Positions 14,718-22,572 of a stretch of DNA of 22,572 bases are shown one piece after another (the first letter of the stretch is position 1; every line of letters starts with the position of its first letter). This DNA comes from Desulfobacteraceae bacterium (lineage in GTDB: Bacteria > Desulfobacterota > Desulfobacteria > Desulfobacterales > Desulfobacteraceae): the NCBI GenBank assembly GCA_030638935.1, contig DAOWDR010000254.1, forward strand, positions 1-22,572, written 5' to 3'. The notes under the pieces are model-generated. The model saw only the letters and a list, made by a program, of their open reading frames with translations, had not been told where the DNA came from and made no database searches. A program made the position numbers and the translations under genes.

Positions 14718-15560
14718 TTAGGTGGCGCTTTGGGTTCTGGCATCTTCCAGGGCAATTTCAAGCTCTGCCACCCCGATTTCCGGCATTCCTAGAATGTCAG
14801 CTTCCTTTGAGCTGACAATTCCCGCAAGATCGGTTTCAGGGCCATTGGTTTCTATTTTCATGCACACCGCATTCACAAGCCTGACAATCAGCAACAGCAT
14901 ATTTGAATGATCATATTCATCGGTATGGTGATCCCGTGCAATAATCCTGTATTGTTCTGGCAGATGCCATTTGGTGAGAAGGTTATATCCCATTGCCGAG
15001 TGTAGGTTGTCCAGTATTTTATCAATGAGTTGCGGCGGTGGTTTAAATGCGGCTGTTTTGGATTGAAAAGTTTTTTCGATGGCCGTTAAAAGATATAATT
15101 TGCCCATGTCATGGAGAAGTCCTGCAATGAAGGCCTTGGAGGTTAAATCTTCCATGGACAGATATTTGACCGTCCACAAAGACCCAATGGCGCATGAAAC
15201 CGAATGGTTCCACAAACGGATCTGGTATGGCCTTATCAAGGGATGGGATGACCTGAAATTTTGCTGGTGCAGCACCTTCATGACAATATTGACCATTTCA
15301 TCCTGTCCCAGTCGCACCACTGCATCATTAATGGTGTCCACGCTTCCCAATCCCCTGTAAAACGGGGAATTGGCTGTTTTGAGTACCTGGCCTGTCAGTG
15401 TGGGGTCCATACGGATCAATCGGGCCAATACCTCAAAATCCGGGTCTTCCTTTGTGGCCTCTTTTTGTATTGTCAAAGCCTTTGGACTGAGTACGGGTAA
15501 GGATTCCTCTTTTTTGATCTGTTGCTTTATAATCTCAATTATGCTGGCCTTCTGTGGCAT
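14718..15560 (-). CDS. HDOD-domain regulatory protein
   Basis: A 280-residue protein consisting almost wholly of an HDOD domain: LPVLSPKALTIQKEA, RLIRMDPTLTGQVLKTANSP, then DAVVRLGQDEMVNIV. The HD segment is GLLHDMGKLYLL, with further histidines in WNHSVS, NLHSAMGYNLL and ARDHHTDEY. HDOD proteins usually act in signalling, often linked to c-di-GMP, motility or stress, and most have no proven enzyme activity. The ATG lies 1 nt after the stop of the second PilB/GspE gene, with AGGAG inside that gene's end, so the two are translationally coupled. A role in regulating that ATPase is a reasonable inference. Confidence 0.87.
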   Translation of the reverse strand: MPQKASIIEIIKQQIKKEESLPVLSPKALTIQKEATKEDPDFEVLARLIRMDPTLTGQVLKTANSPFYRGLGSVDTINDAVVRLGQDEMVNIVMKVLHQQNFRSSHPLIRPYQIRLWNHSVSCAIGSLWTVKYLSMEDLTSKAFIAGLLHDMGKLYLLTAIEKTFQSKTAAFKPPPQLIDKILDNLHSAMGYNLLTKWHLPEQYRIIARDHHTDEYDHSNMLLLIVRLVNAVCMKIETNGPETDLAGIVSSKEADILGMPEIGVAELEIALEDARTQSAT

Positions 15561-15561
15561 G

Positions 15562-17418
15562 TTAGGATACTCCTAGCAATCGGTTGATCTCATAGATGGG
15601 GCGGGGGGCTAACAGCCGGGGGATGCATCTGAAGGTTTCTTCCAGGGTGGTTATTCCCAAAGAAACCTTGGACAATGCATCTTCCATCAATGTAACAAGG
15701 CCTGTGGTTTCCATACTGATTCGTCTGAGTTCATAGCTGGATTTGCAATCTAAAATAGCTTCTTTTACAAAGTCATCCAAAACCAGCAACTCAAATACAG
15801 GAATCCTGCCTTTGTATCCTGTATGGTTGCATACCGGGCATCCTTTTCCTTTTACCAATGGGTATTTTTTTATATCATCTGGGGTATAACCCAGAAGTTT
15901 CAGGTCCGAGGAAGAGGGAGTATAGGGTTCCTGGCAATGGGAGCAGACCTTTCTTAACAGGCGCTGGGCCAGGATGCATATCACTGTGGAAGAGATCAAA
16001 AACGGTTCAATATCCATGTTCATCAAGCGTATCAGCCCGCTGATACTGTCTTCGGTATGAAAGGAGGTTAAAACCTTATGGCCTGTGAGGGCTGCCTGGA
16101 CAGCCACGTTGGCCGAATAATTGTCCCTGATTTCTCCGATAACGATAACATCCGGGTCCTGGCGAACAATATGGCGCAGGGTTTCTTCAAAGGTCAGATT
16201 GATCTTGGGATCAATTGAGCACTGGGAAATCCCTTCCACCACATATTCAACCGGGTCTTCAGCGGTAATTATACTGGTCTGGGGATTGCTGATCTCGGAC
16301 ACGCATGAATAAAGGGTGGTTGTCTTTCCAGACCCGGTCGGCCCTGTGATAAGCATCACCCCGCTGGGGACATTCAAAACATCTTTTTTGAATCGTTCCA
16401 GCATTTTTGGCTGCATTCCGATGTTGTCAAATTTTATGATCTGGTCAATGCGGTTTAAAATTCGAAGAACAATTTTTTCACCAAATATTGTCACAAAAAC
16501 AGAGGTTCTTAAATCAAAAGAATTGCCCTTGTACTCAAAGGTCATTCTGCCGTCCTGGTGCCGTCTTTTTTCAGCAATATTGGCTTTGCACAACACTTTG
16601 ATACGGGCTGCAACCATGGTGGCGGCATTGATGGGAAACACCTTATAGAGCACAAGAATTCCATCTATCCTGAACCGTATCTGGAGCCGTTCTTCAAAGG
16701 GTTCAATGTGGATATCAGATGCTCCCTGTTCGATGGCATTGCCGATGGTGGAGTCCACAATGCCAATGGCCGTATTTTCATCTACAACAGCTCTTATGTT
16801 GATTGCACCGGAACCTAATTTTTCAAGTTTTTTTTCAATCATATAGGGAGCGGCAATACCAATGGTAAAATTTTTACCAAATAGCTTTTCTGCTCCCTGG
16901 ATATCGGTCTTACTGAATGGGTCGGCAAAGGCAATCAATGTCTTGCCCTTTACTTTTTTTACGGGCAGAAAATGGTTGGCCATGCACCACTTGATGGGTA
17001 TGTTTTCAAAGGCGTTTGAATCCACCTCTTCAATGGACAGGTCAATGAATCGAAATCCAAGCTGGATAGAAAGAGCATCAATGAAAGCATTTTCACTCAG
17101 ATATTGTTTTTCGACAATGATTTGTCCAAGCCGTTTGCCGGGCTCGGTTTTTTGGATGTTGAGTGCGGCATTGAGTTTTTCCTGGCTCAGATATCCGAAC
17201 TCAACCAGAAGATCTCCTATTCGCAGGGAAAGATGATTGGCACGCAATACCTCTTTTACCTGGGTTTCATTAATATATTTAAGATCTTTTAAGGTGTCGA
17301 TCAGGGTTTTCCCAGACCCCAGTTTTGATTGTACCCGCTTTGCGTATAGGGCATTTTCCTCTGTAAGCAGTTCTTCTTTCAGCAACAAAGAGACAATTTC
17401 ACCCAATTCGCTATTCAT
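15562..17418 (-). CDS. PilB/GspE-family ATPase with MshEN-type c-di-GMP-binding N-terminus (second copy)
   Basis: A 618-residue protein. Residues 66-119 carry the tandem MshEN pattern: R66-IG-DLLVEFGYLSQEKLNAAL ending at Q89, a short link, then R96-LG-QIIVEKQYLSENAFIDAL ending at Q119. This is a known c-di-GMP-binding arrangement; the second motif has Gln at 105 where Gly is usual. A related half-repeat precedes it (residues 8-62). The ATPase core has ASDIHIEP, Walker A GPTGSGKTT (K365), Walker B QDPDVIVIGEIRD and the His box TSFHTED. Zinc cysteines are C492/C495 and C527/C530. It should drive pilus or type II secretion assembly. The start overlaps the ykgJ-like stop by 4 nt (ATGA), placing it in the dnaX-recR transcript, an unusual context. 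Confidence 0.92.
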   Translation of the reverse strand: MNSELGEIVSLLLKEELLTEENALYAKRVQSKLGSGKTLIDTLKDLKYINETQVKEVLRANHLSLRIGDLLVEFGYLSQEKLNAALNIQKTEPGKRLGQIIVEKQYLSENAFIDALSIQLGFRFIDLSIEEVDSNAFENIPIKWCMANHFLPVKKVKGKTLIAFADPFSKTDIQGAEKLFGKNFTIGIAAPYMIEKKLEKLGSGAINIRAVVDENTAIGIVDSTIGNAIEQGASDIHIEPFEERLQIRFRIDGILVLYKVFPINAATMVAARIKVLCKANIAEKRRHQDGRMTFEYKGNSFDLRTSVFVTIFGEKIVLRILNRIDQIIKFDNIGMQPKMLERFKKDVLNVPSGVMLITGPTGSGKTTTLYSCVSEISNPQTSIITAEDPVEYVVEGISQCSIDPKINLTFEETLRHIVRQDPDVIVIGEIRDNYSANVAVQAALTGHKVLTSFHTEDSISGLIRLMNMDIEPFLISSTVICILAQRLLRKVCSHCQEPYTPSSSDLKLLGYTPDDIKKYPLVKGKGCPVCNHTGYKGRIPVFELLVLDDFVKEAILDCKSSYELRRISMETTGLVTLMEDALSKVSLGITTLEETFRCIPRLLAPRPIYEINRLLGVS

Positions 17419-17840
17419 CTATTCATTACTCCGTCTAATAGTTGGGATTCATGGACAATGATTCGTATAAGATCTTTGTTGGGGATGTTTTTTTTCATAC
17501 CCGGGCATGCACCTGCCATGGCATTCCAGTTTTCAGGATTTTTGATGATGGTTTTAATATAGGGCCATGCGCGGCACATATAGGGTTTGACCGGGTGAAT
17601 TGTGCATTGCTTTTCTTTATCAAAAAAAACACATGATCCGTTGGGGCCAAGGGTTAATACAGGCCTGGACCCGGACATGTCGCAATGGGTTTCAACAAAT
17701 GTTTCTGGGTCTGCATTGATAAAAGAGGCAATTTTGATAATGTCCTGGTCTGTCACATAGGTGCCACCAAATCCTTTGCAGCATTCCCCGCAGAGCCGGC
17801 ATTCAAAAATGTCTTTGGCAGTTTTATATTTAGAATCCAT
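17415..17840 (-). CDS. YkgJ-family cysteine-cluster protein
   Basis: A 141-residue protein of the CxxC-rich YkgJ/UPF0153 family. The N-terminal FECRLCGECCKG is the hallmark, followed by CVFFDKEKQCTIHPVKPYMCRAWPY and a late GACPG. The cysteines probably hold zinc or an iron-sulfur cluster; no reaction is firmly assigned to the family. The gene begins inside the end of recR (11-nt overlap) and ends in a 4-nt overlap with the PilB-like gene, so it is tightly coupled in the operon. Confidence 0.87.
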   Translation of the reverse strand: MDSKYKTAKDIFECRLCGECCKGFGGTYVTDQDIIKIASFINADPETFVETHCDMSGSRPVLTLGPNGSCVFFDKEKQCTIHPVKPYMCRAWPYIKTIIKNPENWNAMAGACPGMKKNIPNKDLIRIIVHESQLLDGVMNR

Positions 17841-18429
17841 ATCGTTTTTCCATTGCTTTTTGCATTGTTAAGGGGTCGACATATTGCAAATCTCCCCCCA
17901 TGGGAACACCCGAGGCGATCCGTGTAATGGTCAGGCCTCTTGATTTAAGGCGGTCCAGGATATAGGCTGCAGTTGTCTCTCCTTCCACATCGGTTTTTGT
18001 GGCAAGTATGATTTCCCTTACTTTTTTGGGATCTGCTCTATTGAATAATTCAGTCAACCGGATATCATCCGGGCCGATACCGTCGATGGGAGACAGGGCA
18101 CCACCCAGGACATGATAAGTACCTGAGAAGACATTGGCCTTTTCAATGGCTGCCATATCCTTTGGGTTTTCAACCACACAAATCAAGGAATGGTCCCGTG
18201 CCGGATCTGTGCATATCCGGCACTTTGGTTTGTCGCTCAGGGCAAAACAGGAGGAACAAAGCTTGACACTGCTCTTGAGCTCAATAATATCTCCTGCAAG
18301 TGCGGCAGCCTCGTGGTCCGGTGCATGCAGGATATGAAGTGCCAGCCGTTCTGCTGTTTTTTTTCCAATGCCCGGGAGGGTAGACAGGGAATTAATCAGC
18401 TTTAAAATTGCCTCTGGATAATGGTTCAC
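17830..18429 (-). CDS. recR: Recombination protein RecR
   Basis: A 199-residue protein, the normal RecR length. In order: a helix-hairpin-helix segment (LPGIGKKTAERLALHIL), a C4 zinc finger (C58, C61, C70, C73), a Toprim domain (LICVVENPKD, then ILATKTDVEGETTAAYI) and the C-terminal TRIASGVPMGGDLQYVDPLT. RecR works with RecO and RecF to load RecA at single-stranded gaps. It starts with GTG, 6 nt after the ybaB stop, and has no strong ribosome site of its own, so translation probably depends on ybaB. The dnaX-ybaB-recR order is widely conserved. Confidence 0.97.
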   Translation of the reverse strand: MNHYPEAILKLINSLSTLPGIGKKTAERLALHILHAPDHEAAALAGDIIELKSSVKLCSSCFALSDKPKCRICTDPARDHSLICVVENPKDMAAIEKANVFSGTYHVLGGALSPIDGIGPDDIRLTELFNRADPKKVREIILATKTDVEGETTAAYILDRLKSRGLTITRIASGVPMGGDLQYVDPLTMQKAMEKRYGF

Positions 18430-18435
18430 TTAAGT

Positions 18436-18744
18436 TTACATGCCTGGTATGTTGAGCCCGCCGGTGAGCTTGCCCATTTCAGAGGAAACCATTTCCTGGG
18501 ATTTTTTTAAGGCATCATTGACAGCGGCCATTACAAGGTCCTGCAACATCTCAATATCTTCCGGATCAACCACTTCCTTTTCAAGAACAATGGATTCTAT
18601 CTTTTGACCACCATTGGCAATTACTTTTACCATACCGCCACCGGCAGAGGCTTCTACTGTTTTTGTCGCCAGCTCTTCCTGTGTTTTCAACATTTTTTTC
18701 TGAAGTTTCTGGGCTTGTTTCATCATATTATTCATATTTTTCAT
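18436..18744 (-). CDS. ybaB: YbaB/EbfC nucleoid-associated protein
   Basis: A 102-residue protein with the YbaB/EbfC layout: an N-terminal Met/Lys/Gln helix (NMMKQAQKLQKKMLKTQEEL), a central strand segment (VEASAGGGMVKVIANGGQKI) and a C-terminal helix (LQDLVMAAVNDALKKSQEMV). These small dimers bind DNA. AGGAG 9 nt before the ATG is a good ribosome site. It lies between dnaX and recR, the standard arrangement. Confidence 0.95.
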   Translation of the reverse strand: MKNMNNMMKQAQKLQKKMLKTQEELATKTVEASAGGGMVKVIANGGQKIESIVLEKEVVDPEDIEMLQDLVMAAVNDALKKSQEMVSSEMGKLTGGLNIPGM

Positions 18745-18777
18745 GTTTATAAACTCCTGTGTTACTATCTGTTTTTA

Positions 18778-20490
18778 TTAATTTATGACCTGGCCATCAA
18801 AGATGCGTTGGGCATCAAGAACCAGAGGGTGGTTGCGTGCAACCATTTTCTGGTTGGCCTTTTGCTTATCGGGTTTGCCGGGTAGTTCGTTTTCTGACAT
18901 AATTATGATTTCAAGTTGTTTGCCCAATAAATTTTTACAAAGAGAGTGTAATTCTTCTTTTTTTGTCTTGAGCCTGGACTTGTGAAAAGCAGAAACTTTA
19001 TACAATTTTACCTGGACAGTTTCCAAACTTGACTCATCCACCTGACCTTTTGAAAGCAGGGCAAATATAAAAGGCAGTTTTGTTTCAATTATTTTTAAGA
19101 AATTGGTCCAGGTTTTTGGGCCTGCTTCATTTGAGCCTGCTTCTGCGGGGGTTGTCTGGCTATCTTTACTTTGCAAAGGGGATGATGGTTCCGCTTTCAC
19201 CTGTATTGGAGTGGTTGTTGATACCATAGGGGGTGTGGGTTCCTCTACAGATGGCTCCAACATAGGCACGGGTGGCGTGATATCCTGCCTGATATTTGGA
19301 TGGGCGTGGGGACCTGCCAAAGCCTGTTCCGTCAGTTTTGAATCTATCTGTCCTGCCAGAAGGTCCAGTTGCTCAATGATCCGGTCCAGTTGTGCGCCCG
19401 GATTGATCTGGATCAGTTTGAGCAGAACCATTTCCACTGCAGTTTTTGTATGGGAAGAAAATTTTACAATGGATTCTTCATTTAATAGCAATTGCAAAAG
19501 CATACCAAGGTAATTAGGTGGCAATTCATTTACTGCCTGGGATAGCTTTTCTTTTTCAACATCGGTAAGATTGACAGCCGAGTTGTCCTGGCCGCAAAGT
19601 TTGATTACATTTAAATTTCGAAAATGAAGTATTATATTGGAGAAAAATTTTTTTAAATCCTGGCCTGAATCATTCACAATTTCAATTATGTGGATAAGTT
19701 TTGCCCCGTCTTTTTTAAACACAGCAGATGAAATATCATGCATGAGCTTTCGGTCCATTACCCCAAGGTTGTCTATCACCTTGTTATGGGGAATATCTTT
19801 GTCCGGGCAACCAGACAATATTCTGTCAAGGAGGCTTAAAGAATCCCTTATGGACCCGTCGGCTTCAAGGGAAATTAGATCCAGGCTATCCCGTCCTATT
19901 GTAAAACCTTCCCTGGTACAAAGCATTTCAAGGTGAGTTGAAATTTGCTCAAGAAGAATTCTGCCAAGGTCATGGCGCTGGCATCTGGATAAAATGGTGG
20001 CAGGTATTTTATGCACTTCCGTGGTGGCAAATATGAACAGAACATGGGCTGGTGGTTCTTCCAGGGTTTTCAGTAATGCATTAAAGGCCGCCGTGGACAA
20101 CATATGTACTTCATCAATAATATATATCTTGTAGGGGGCAGTTGCCGGCATATAAGTGACATTTTCCCGAAGATCCCTGATCTGGTCAACACTATTGTTG
20201 GATGCACCGTCAATTTCAAAAACATCGGAACAATGTCCTTCAATGATGTCCGTGCAGGTTTTGCAGGTGTTGCAGGGGGTGGGTGTGGGGCCGGTGCGAC
20301 AGTTCATGGCCTTGGCCAGAATTCTGGCAATAGTTGTTTTTCCTGTACCCCTGGGGCCGGTAAATAAAATGGCGTGGGCAACACGGTCAGCAACGATTGC
20401 ATTCTCAAGGGTGCGGGTTACATGGGACTGACCGACAACTTCATCAAATGTTTGGGGCCGATATTTTAATGCTAATACTTGATATGACAT
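18778..20490 (-). CDS. dnaX: DNA polymerase III subunit gamma/tau
   Basis: A 570-residue clamp-loader ATPase. It opens with the classic SYQVLALKYRPQTFDEVVGQ, has Walker A GPRGTGKT (45-52), the zinc module C64, C73, C76 and C79, Walker B IIDEVHMLS, the NALLKTLEEPP segment and sensor 1 FATTEVHKIPATILSRCQR. A Pro/Thr/Glu-rich linker (about 395-460) and a tau-type C-terminal domain follow. It loads the sliding clamp and holds polymerase cores together. The ribosome site is weak. The gene starts 21 nt after tRNA-Ser and leads the dnaX-ybaB-recR cluster. Two in-frame A AAA AAA heptamers occur (K280 and K510 regions), but a programmed gamma form is not convincing. Confidence 0.97.
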   Translation of the reverse strand: MSYQVLALKYRPQTFDEVVGQSHVTRTLENAIVADRVAHAILFTGPRGTGKTTIARILAKAMNCRTGPTPTPCNTCKTCTDIIEGHCSDVFEIDGASNNSVDQIRDLRENVTYMPATAPYKIYIIDEVHMLSTAAFNALLKTLEEPPAHVLFIFATTEVHKIPATILSRCQRHDLGRILLEQISTHLEMLCTREGFTIGRDSLDLISLEADGSIRDSLSLLDRILSGCPDKDIPHNKVIDNLGVMDRKLMHDISSAVFKKDGAKLIHIIEIVNDSGQDLKKFFSNIILHFRNLNVIKLCGQDNSAVNLTDVEKEKLSQAVNELPPNYLGMLLQLLLNEESIVKFSSHTKTAVEMVLLKLIQINPGAQLDRIIEQLDLLAGQIDSKLTEQALAGPHAHPNIRQDITPPVPMLEPSVEEPTPPMVSTTTPIQVKAEPSSPLQSKDSQTTPAEAGSNEAGPKTWTNFLKIIETKLPFIFALLSKGQVDESSLETVQVKLYKVSAFHKSRLKTKKEELHSLCKNLLGKQLEIIIMSENELPGKPDKQKANQKMVARNHPLVLDAQRIFDGQVIN

Positions 20491-20509
20491 GGATGTCCGC
20501 TAATTGCTG

Positions 20510-20602
<93 letters not shown>

Positions 20603-20622
20603 GCAGTCAATTAATTCAAGGC

Positions 20623-20651
20623 AAAATAGTATCTTTTTGCCTTTGTGTCAA
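20623..20651 (-). promoter_or_regulatory. Sigma-70 promoter for tRNA-Ser and probably the dnaX operon
   Basis: On the minus strand a consensus TTGACA (plus 20646-20651), a 17-nt spacer and TATTTT (plus 20623-20628) predict a start near 20616, about 14 nt before the mature tRNA. The -35 box overlaps the last codons of the trmN6-like gene. Confidence 0.65.
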
Positions 20652-21394
20652 GGTTTAAACATGGCTTCATATTCTTTTGTTGGATTATTTTTAGCCTCAT
20701 ATATATATAAGGGTGGTTTGACAAGGCAATTGCCATGACCCTCTTTAAGGGCTGAGACCAGTATCAGTTTGGCATTATTATTTTTTTTAGTGTGAATAAA
20801 CCGAATCCAGTTCAGTTGAAAATCAAAGGGTTGCATGTCAAGGACAAGGTCTGGCAACCGTTCTGCAGGAAATATAAAAATGACCTGCCCACGGGGTTTC
20901 AAAAGTCTGTTTGCACTTGAAAAAAATTGTGACAGCTCCAGTTTAATTTCATGTCTGGCCACGGCTTTCTGGATATTAGGGTTCAGCCGTCCTGTATTTT
21001 TTTTTTTATAAGGGGGATTGGAGACGATAATATCAGCCAGTCCCCGGGTGTCAGAAGATGTGGTGGTACGGATATCTTTATTTAAAATTTGAATTTGGTC
21101 CGATAATCGGTTCTGCACTATATTTTTAATTGCAAATTCAGCCAGCCCGGACTGGATTTCAACGCCTATAATATTGACATCCTTGAACCTAAATCCCAGA
21201 ATCACCGGGATAATACCGCATCCGCACCCAATGTCAATTATTTTACAACTTTGGAAAGGAACAACATGGGCAGCAAGGATAACAGGGTCCATGGAATAGT
21301 GGTACCCGATTTCCGGTTGATAAATTTTTATCTGGTTTTCAAAAAAAGTGTCAACTGTGGATTTTACCAATTTTAAACCGGATCTGTTTGACAA
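20648..21394 (-). CDS. TrmN6/YfiC-like tRNA adenine-N6 methyltransferase
   Basis: A Rossmann-fold SAM-dependent methyltransferase of up to 248 residues. Before the fold is the family segment IYQPEIGYHYSMDPVILAAH; motif I is IIDIGCGCGI (about 52-61), and the catalytic NPPY for adenine-N6 methylation is at 126-129 (VSNPPYKKK). The family includes YfiC, which methylates A37 of a valine tRNA, but related enzymes act on other targets. The listed start is TTG 21394, overlapping the dciA-like gene by 44 nt; TTG at 21370 is also possible and fits family length. Neither has a strong ribosome site. It probably shares the dciA-like transcript. Confidence 0.85.
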   Translation of the reverse strand: MSNRSGLKLVKSTVDTFFENQIKIYQPEIGYHYSMDPVILAAHVVPFQSCKIIDIGCGCGIIPVILGFRFKDVNIIGVEIQSGLAEFAIKNIVQNRLSDQIQILNKDIRTTTSSDTRGLADIIVSNPPYKKKNTGRLNPNIQKAVARHEIKLELSQFFSSANRLLKPRGQVIFIFPAERLPDLVLDMQPFDFQLNWIRFIHTKKNNNAKLILVSALKEGHGNCLVKPPLYIYEAKNNPTKEYEAMFKP

Positions 21395-21668
21395 GATCCT
21401 TGTCCATTTTTTTATTTATGGTAGTGATCATTTCTTTTTCGAGAAATTTAAGCTGATGAATCCAGGTGGAACTTGAAACATTAACCGTCAGATTGCCGTC
21501 TTTAAAGGCATCTGGTTTTGCATTCATGGCAATGGGCCTGCCCACTGCCGAATCCCAGATATCCCATATTTGGGTCATATCAGTGTCCCTGGCCGGCCGG
21601 TATTTTCCAAGGGCTGAATTTAAAATGTCACTGATATGAATTAGTTTGCTATCTTTTTTTTTAGTCAT
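21351..21668 (-). CDS. DciA-like (DUF721) protein
   Basis: A 105-residue protein with the DUF721/DciA core: IWDIWDSAVGRPIAMNAKPD, then GNLTVNVSSSTWIHQLKFLE and a C-terminal VKQIRFKIGKI. DciA proteins load the replicative helicase DnaB in bacteria without DnaC, and many members carry only this KH-like core. No recognisable ribosome site precedes the ATG. Its position three genes before dnaX fits a replication role, but function is inferred from family only. Confidence 0.78.
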   Translation of the reverse strand: MTKKKDSKLIHISDILNSALGKYRPARDTDMTQIWDIWDSAVGRPIAMNAKPDAFKDGNLTVNVSSSTWIHQLKFLEKEMITTINKKMDKDLVKQIRFKIGKIHS

Positions 21669-21798
21669 TGTTTTTTATTCAATAGTCTGTCGGATTGATT
21701 GCCTTCTTGCTATAACCTTTATCTGCATACCATAATCTATCATTGGAATATACCAAAAATATAATTAAATATTGCTATTTTAAACTAAGATACGGTAA

Positions 21799-21810
21799 TG
21801 ATCATGATCA
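21799..21810. repeat. 12-bp perfect palindrome in the dciA/hflK divergent gap
   Basis: TGATCATGATCA is self-complementary and consists of two overlapping TGATCA units. The surrounding 265-bp gap is AT-rich and otherwise holds only weak promoter-like boxes. It may be an operator; no factor is known. Confidence 0.45.
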
Positions 21811-21831
21811 AATAAATATTGCCTTTTGGGG

Positions 21832-21859
21832 TTGATAATTATAAATATGGTCATATTTT
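21832..21859 (+). promoter_or_regulatory. Possible sigma-70 promoter of hflK
   Basis: TTGATA (21832-21837), a 16-nt spacer and TATTTT (21854-21859) lie about 75 nt before the hflK start. The match is moderate and the region is AT-rich, so chance is possible. Confidence 0.35.
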
Positions 21860-21933
21860 GCTATTCAAAATAGTTCAATAGAATGGGCAAATAATGAGAA
21901 ATTACGTCAATAATTTTTATACAGGATTTATTT

Positions 21934-22572
21934 ATGAATTGGGATTGGGAAAAACTAAGGGATAACCAGCAAAAGTATGAGAAAAAACAGAGTGGCGGCG
22001 GTCCGGGCATGCCCAGGCCGCCCCAGATGGACGAACTTATGAATAAATTCAAAGGGTTTCGCTTCCCGGGTATTTTTTTGGTTGGTTTTGTTCTTTTGGC
22101 GTTATATTTTGGATCTTCTACCTTTTTTACGGTGGATCGAAATGAGGTTGGTGTGATCCAGAGGTTTGGTAAATATAGCAGACTTGCCCAACCCGGTTTG
22201 AACTTTAAGCTGCCTTCGGGTATCGAGAAAGTTACAAAGGTGAATGTTAAAACACCCGAAACAGAAGAGTTCGGCTTTAATACTTATGGAAGCAGCGATA
22301 AATATCGGACGTCTGCTGCGACTCCGAGACAGGAATCTTCACTTATGCTGACAGGGGATTTAAACGTTGCCGTGATTCCCTGGATCGTTCAGTACAGACG
22401 GTCTGATCCACGGGCCTTTCTTTTTAATGTGAAGAATGTCAAATCCTTGCTTCGAAGTATGTCAGAATCAACTATGAGAACCGTTGTCGGGGACAGGAGT
22501 ATCAACGAAGTGATCTCCGGTCGTGAGGAAATCGCACTGGCTGCCAAGGAGATGCTCCAAAAGGAGATGGAC
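21934..22572 (+). CDS. hflK: Membrane protease regulator HflK (5' part, cut by window edge)
   Basis: Open for 213 codons from ATG 21934 to the right edge; AGGA with 8-nt spacing precedes the start. A short cytoplasmic N-terminus rich in Gly, Pro and Lys leads to one membrane helix (about 46-65), then the SPFH/prohibitin domain: FTVDRNEVGVIQRFGKYSR, PGLNFKLPSGIEKV and LMLTGDLNVAVIPWIVQY. HflK and HflC form a membrane cage around the FtsH protease and modulate its proteolysis. hflC normally follows and would lie outside the window. The gene is divergent from the dciA-like gene. Confidence 0.95.
   Translation, partial: MNWDWEKLRDNQQKYEKKQSGGGPGMPRPPQMDELMNKFKGFRFPGIFLVGFVLLALYFGSSTFFTVDRNEVGVIQRFGKYSRLAQPGLNFKLPSGIEKVTKVNVKTPETEEFGFNTYGSSDKYRTSAATPRQESSLMLTGDLNVAVIPWIVQYRRSDPRAFLFNVKNVKSLLRSMSESTMRTVVGDRSINEVISGREEIALAAKEMLQKEMD

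Noticed and set aside
18958..18964. Slippery heptamer A AAA AAA in dnaX (K510 region) as a programmed gamma frameshift
   Set aside because: A -1 shift would stop within about ten codons, leaving about 519 of 570 residues. I see no clear stimulatory stem-loop or upstream Shine-Dalgarno, so it is probably a chance A-run.
19648..19654. Second A AAA AAA heptamer in dnaX (K280 region)
   Set aside because: A frameshift here would cut into domain III, which is needed for clamp-loader assembly, so a functional gamma form is unlikely.

Overview
The window (22.6 kb, moderate GC, dense genes on both strands) looks like core chromosome of a Gram-negative, flagellated, probably anaerobic bacterium. LptD, HflK, a PomA/MotB-type stator and two PilB/GspE ATPases indicate an outer membrane and motility. 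The 2[4Fe-4S] ferredoxin, the CysK-CysRS-like fusion and the general protein style suggest a sulfate-reducing Desulfobacterota, perhaps Desulfobacteraceae; the taxon is inference. I see no insertion sequence, prophage or CRISPR.

Layout. 1-1142 (-): N-terminal half of lptD, running off the left edge. 1286-4892 (+): a cysteine synthase fused to a divergent cysteinyl-tRNA synthetase-like domain, an unrecognised protein that starts at its stop codon, then a separately promoted ferredoxin and a terminator. 5029-7837 (-): an EamA-family exporter, and a three-gene envelope cluster (CcdA-like membrane protein, thioredoxin-like lipoprotein with one active-site cysteine, ZraP/Spy-like periplasmic protein) headed by a sigma-54 promoter. 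8214-10052 (+): a first PilB/GspE ATPase, overlapping tail to tail with a secreted LysM protein (10028-11068, -). 11183-14704 (+): HDDC2/YfbR-like phosphohydrolase, receiver-like/HD-GYP protein that has lost several metal ligands, and the flagellar stator pair motA-motB. 14718-21668 (-): a long compact block, read from its upstream end as dciA-like, trmN6-like, tRNA-Ser(GGA), dnaX, ybaB, recR, ykgJ-like, a second PilB/GspE ATPase with a c-di-GMP-type MshEN domain, and an HDOD protein. 21934-22572 (+): 5' part of hflK.

How the parts may work together. The fusion would make cysteine next to a zinc site of the type that binds cysteine thiolate, but its HIGH and KMSKS signatures are altered, so it may be a specialised or non-canonical ligase or a cysteine-binding domain. 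The ZraP/Trx/CcdA cluster looks like a metal or thiol stress response of the envelope. The HD-GYP/stator operon and the MshEN-bearing ATPase/HDOD pair point to control of swimming and pilus or secretion motors by cyclic-di-GMP-related proteins. The dnaX-ybaB-recR core is a widely conserved replication and repair group, here joined to a tRNA at its start and to a pilus-type ATPase at its end.
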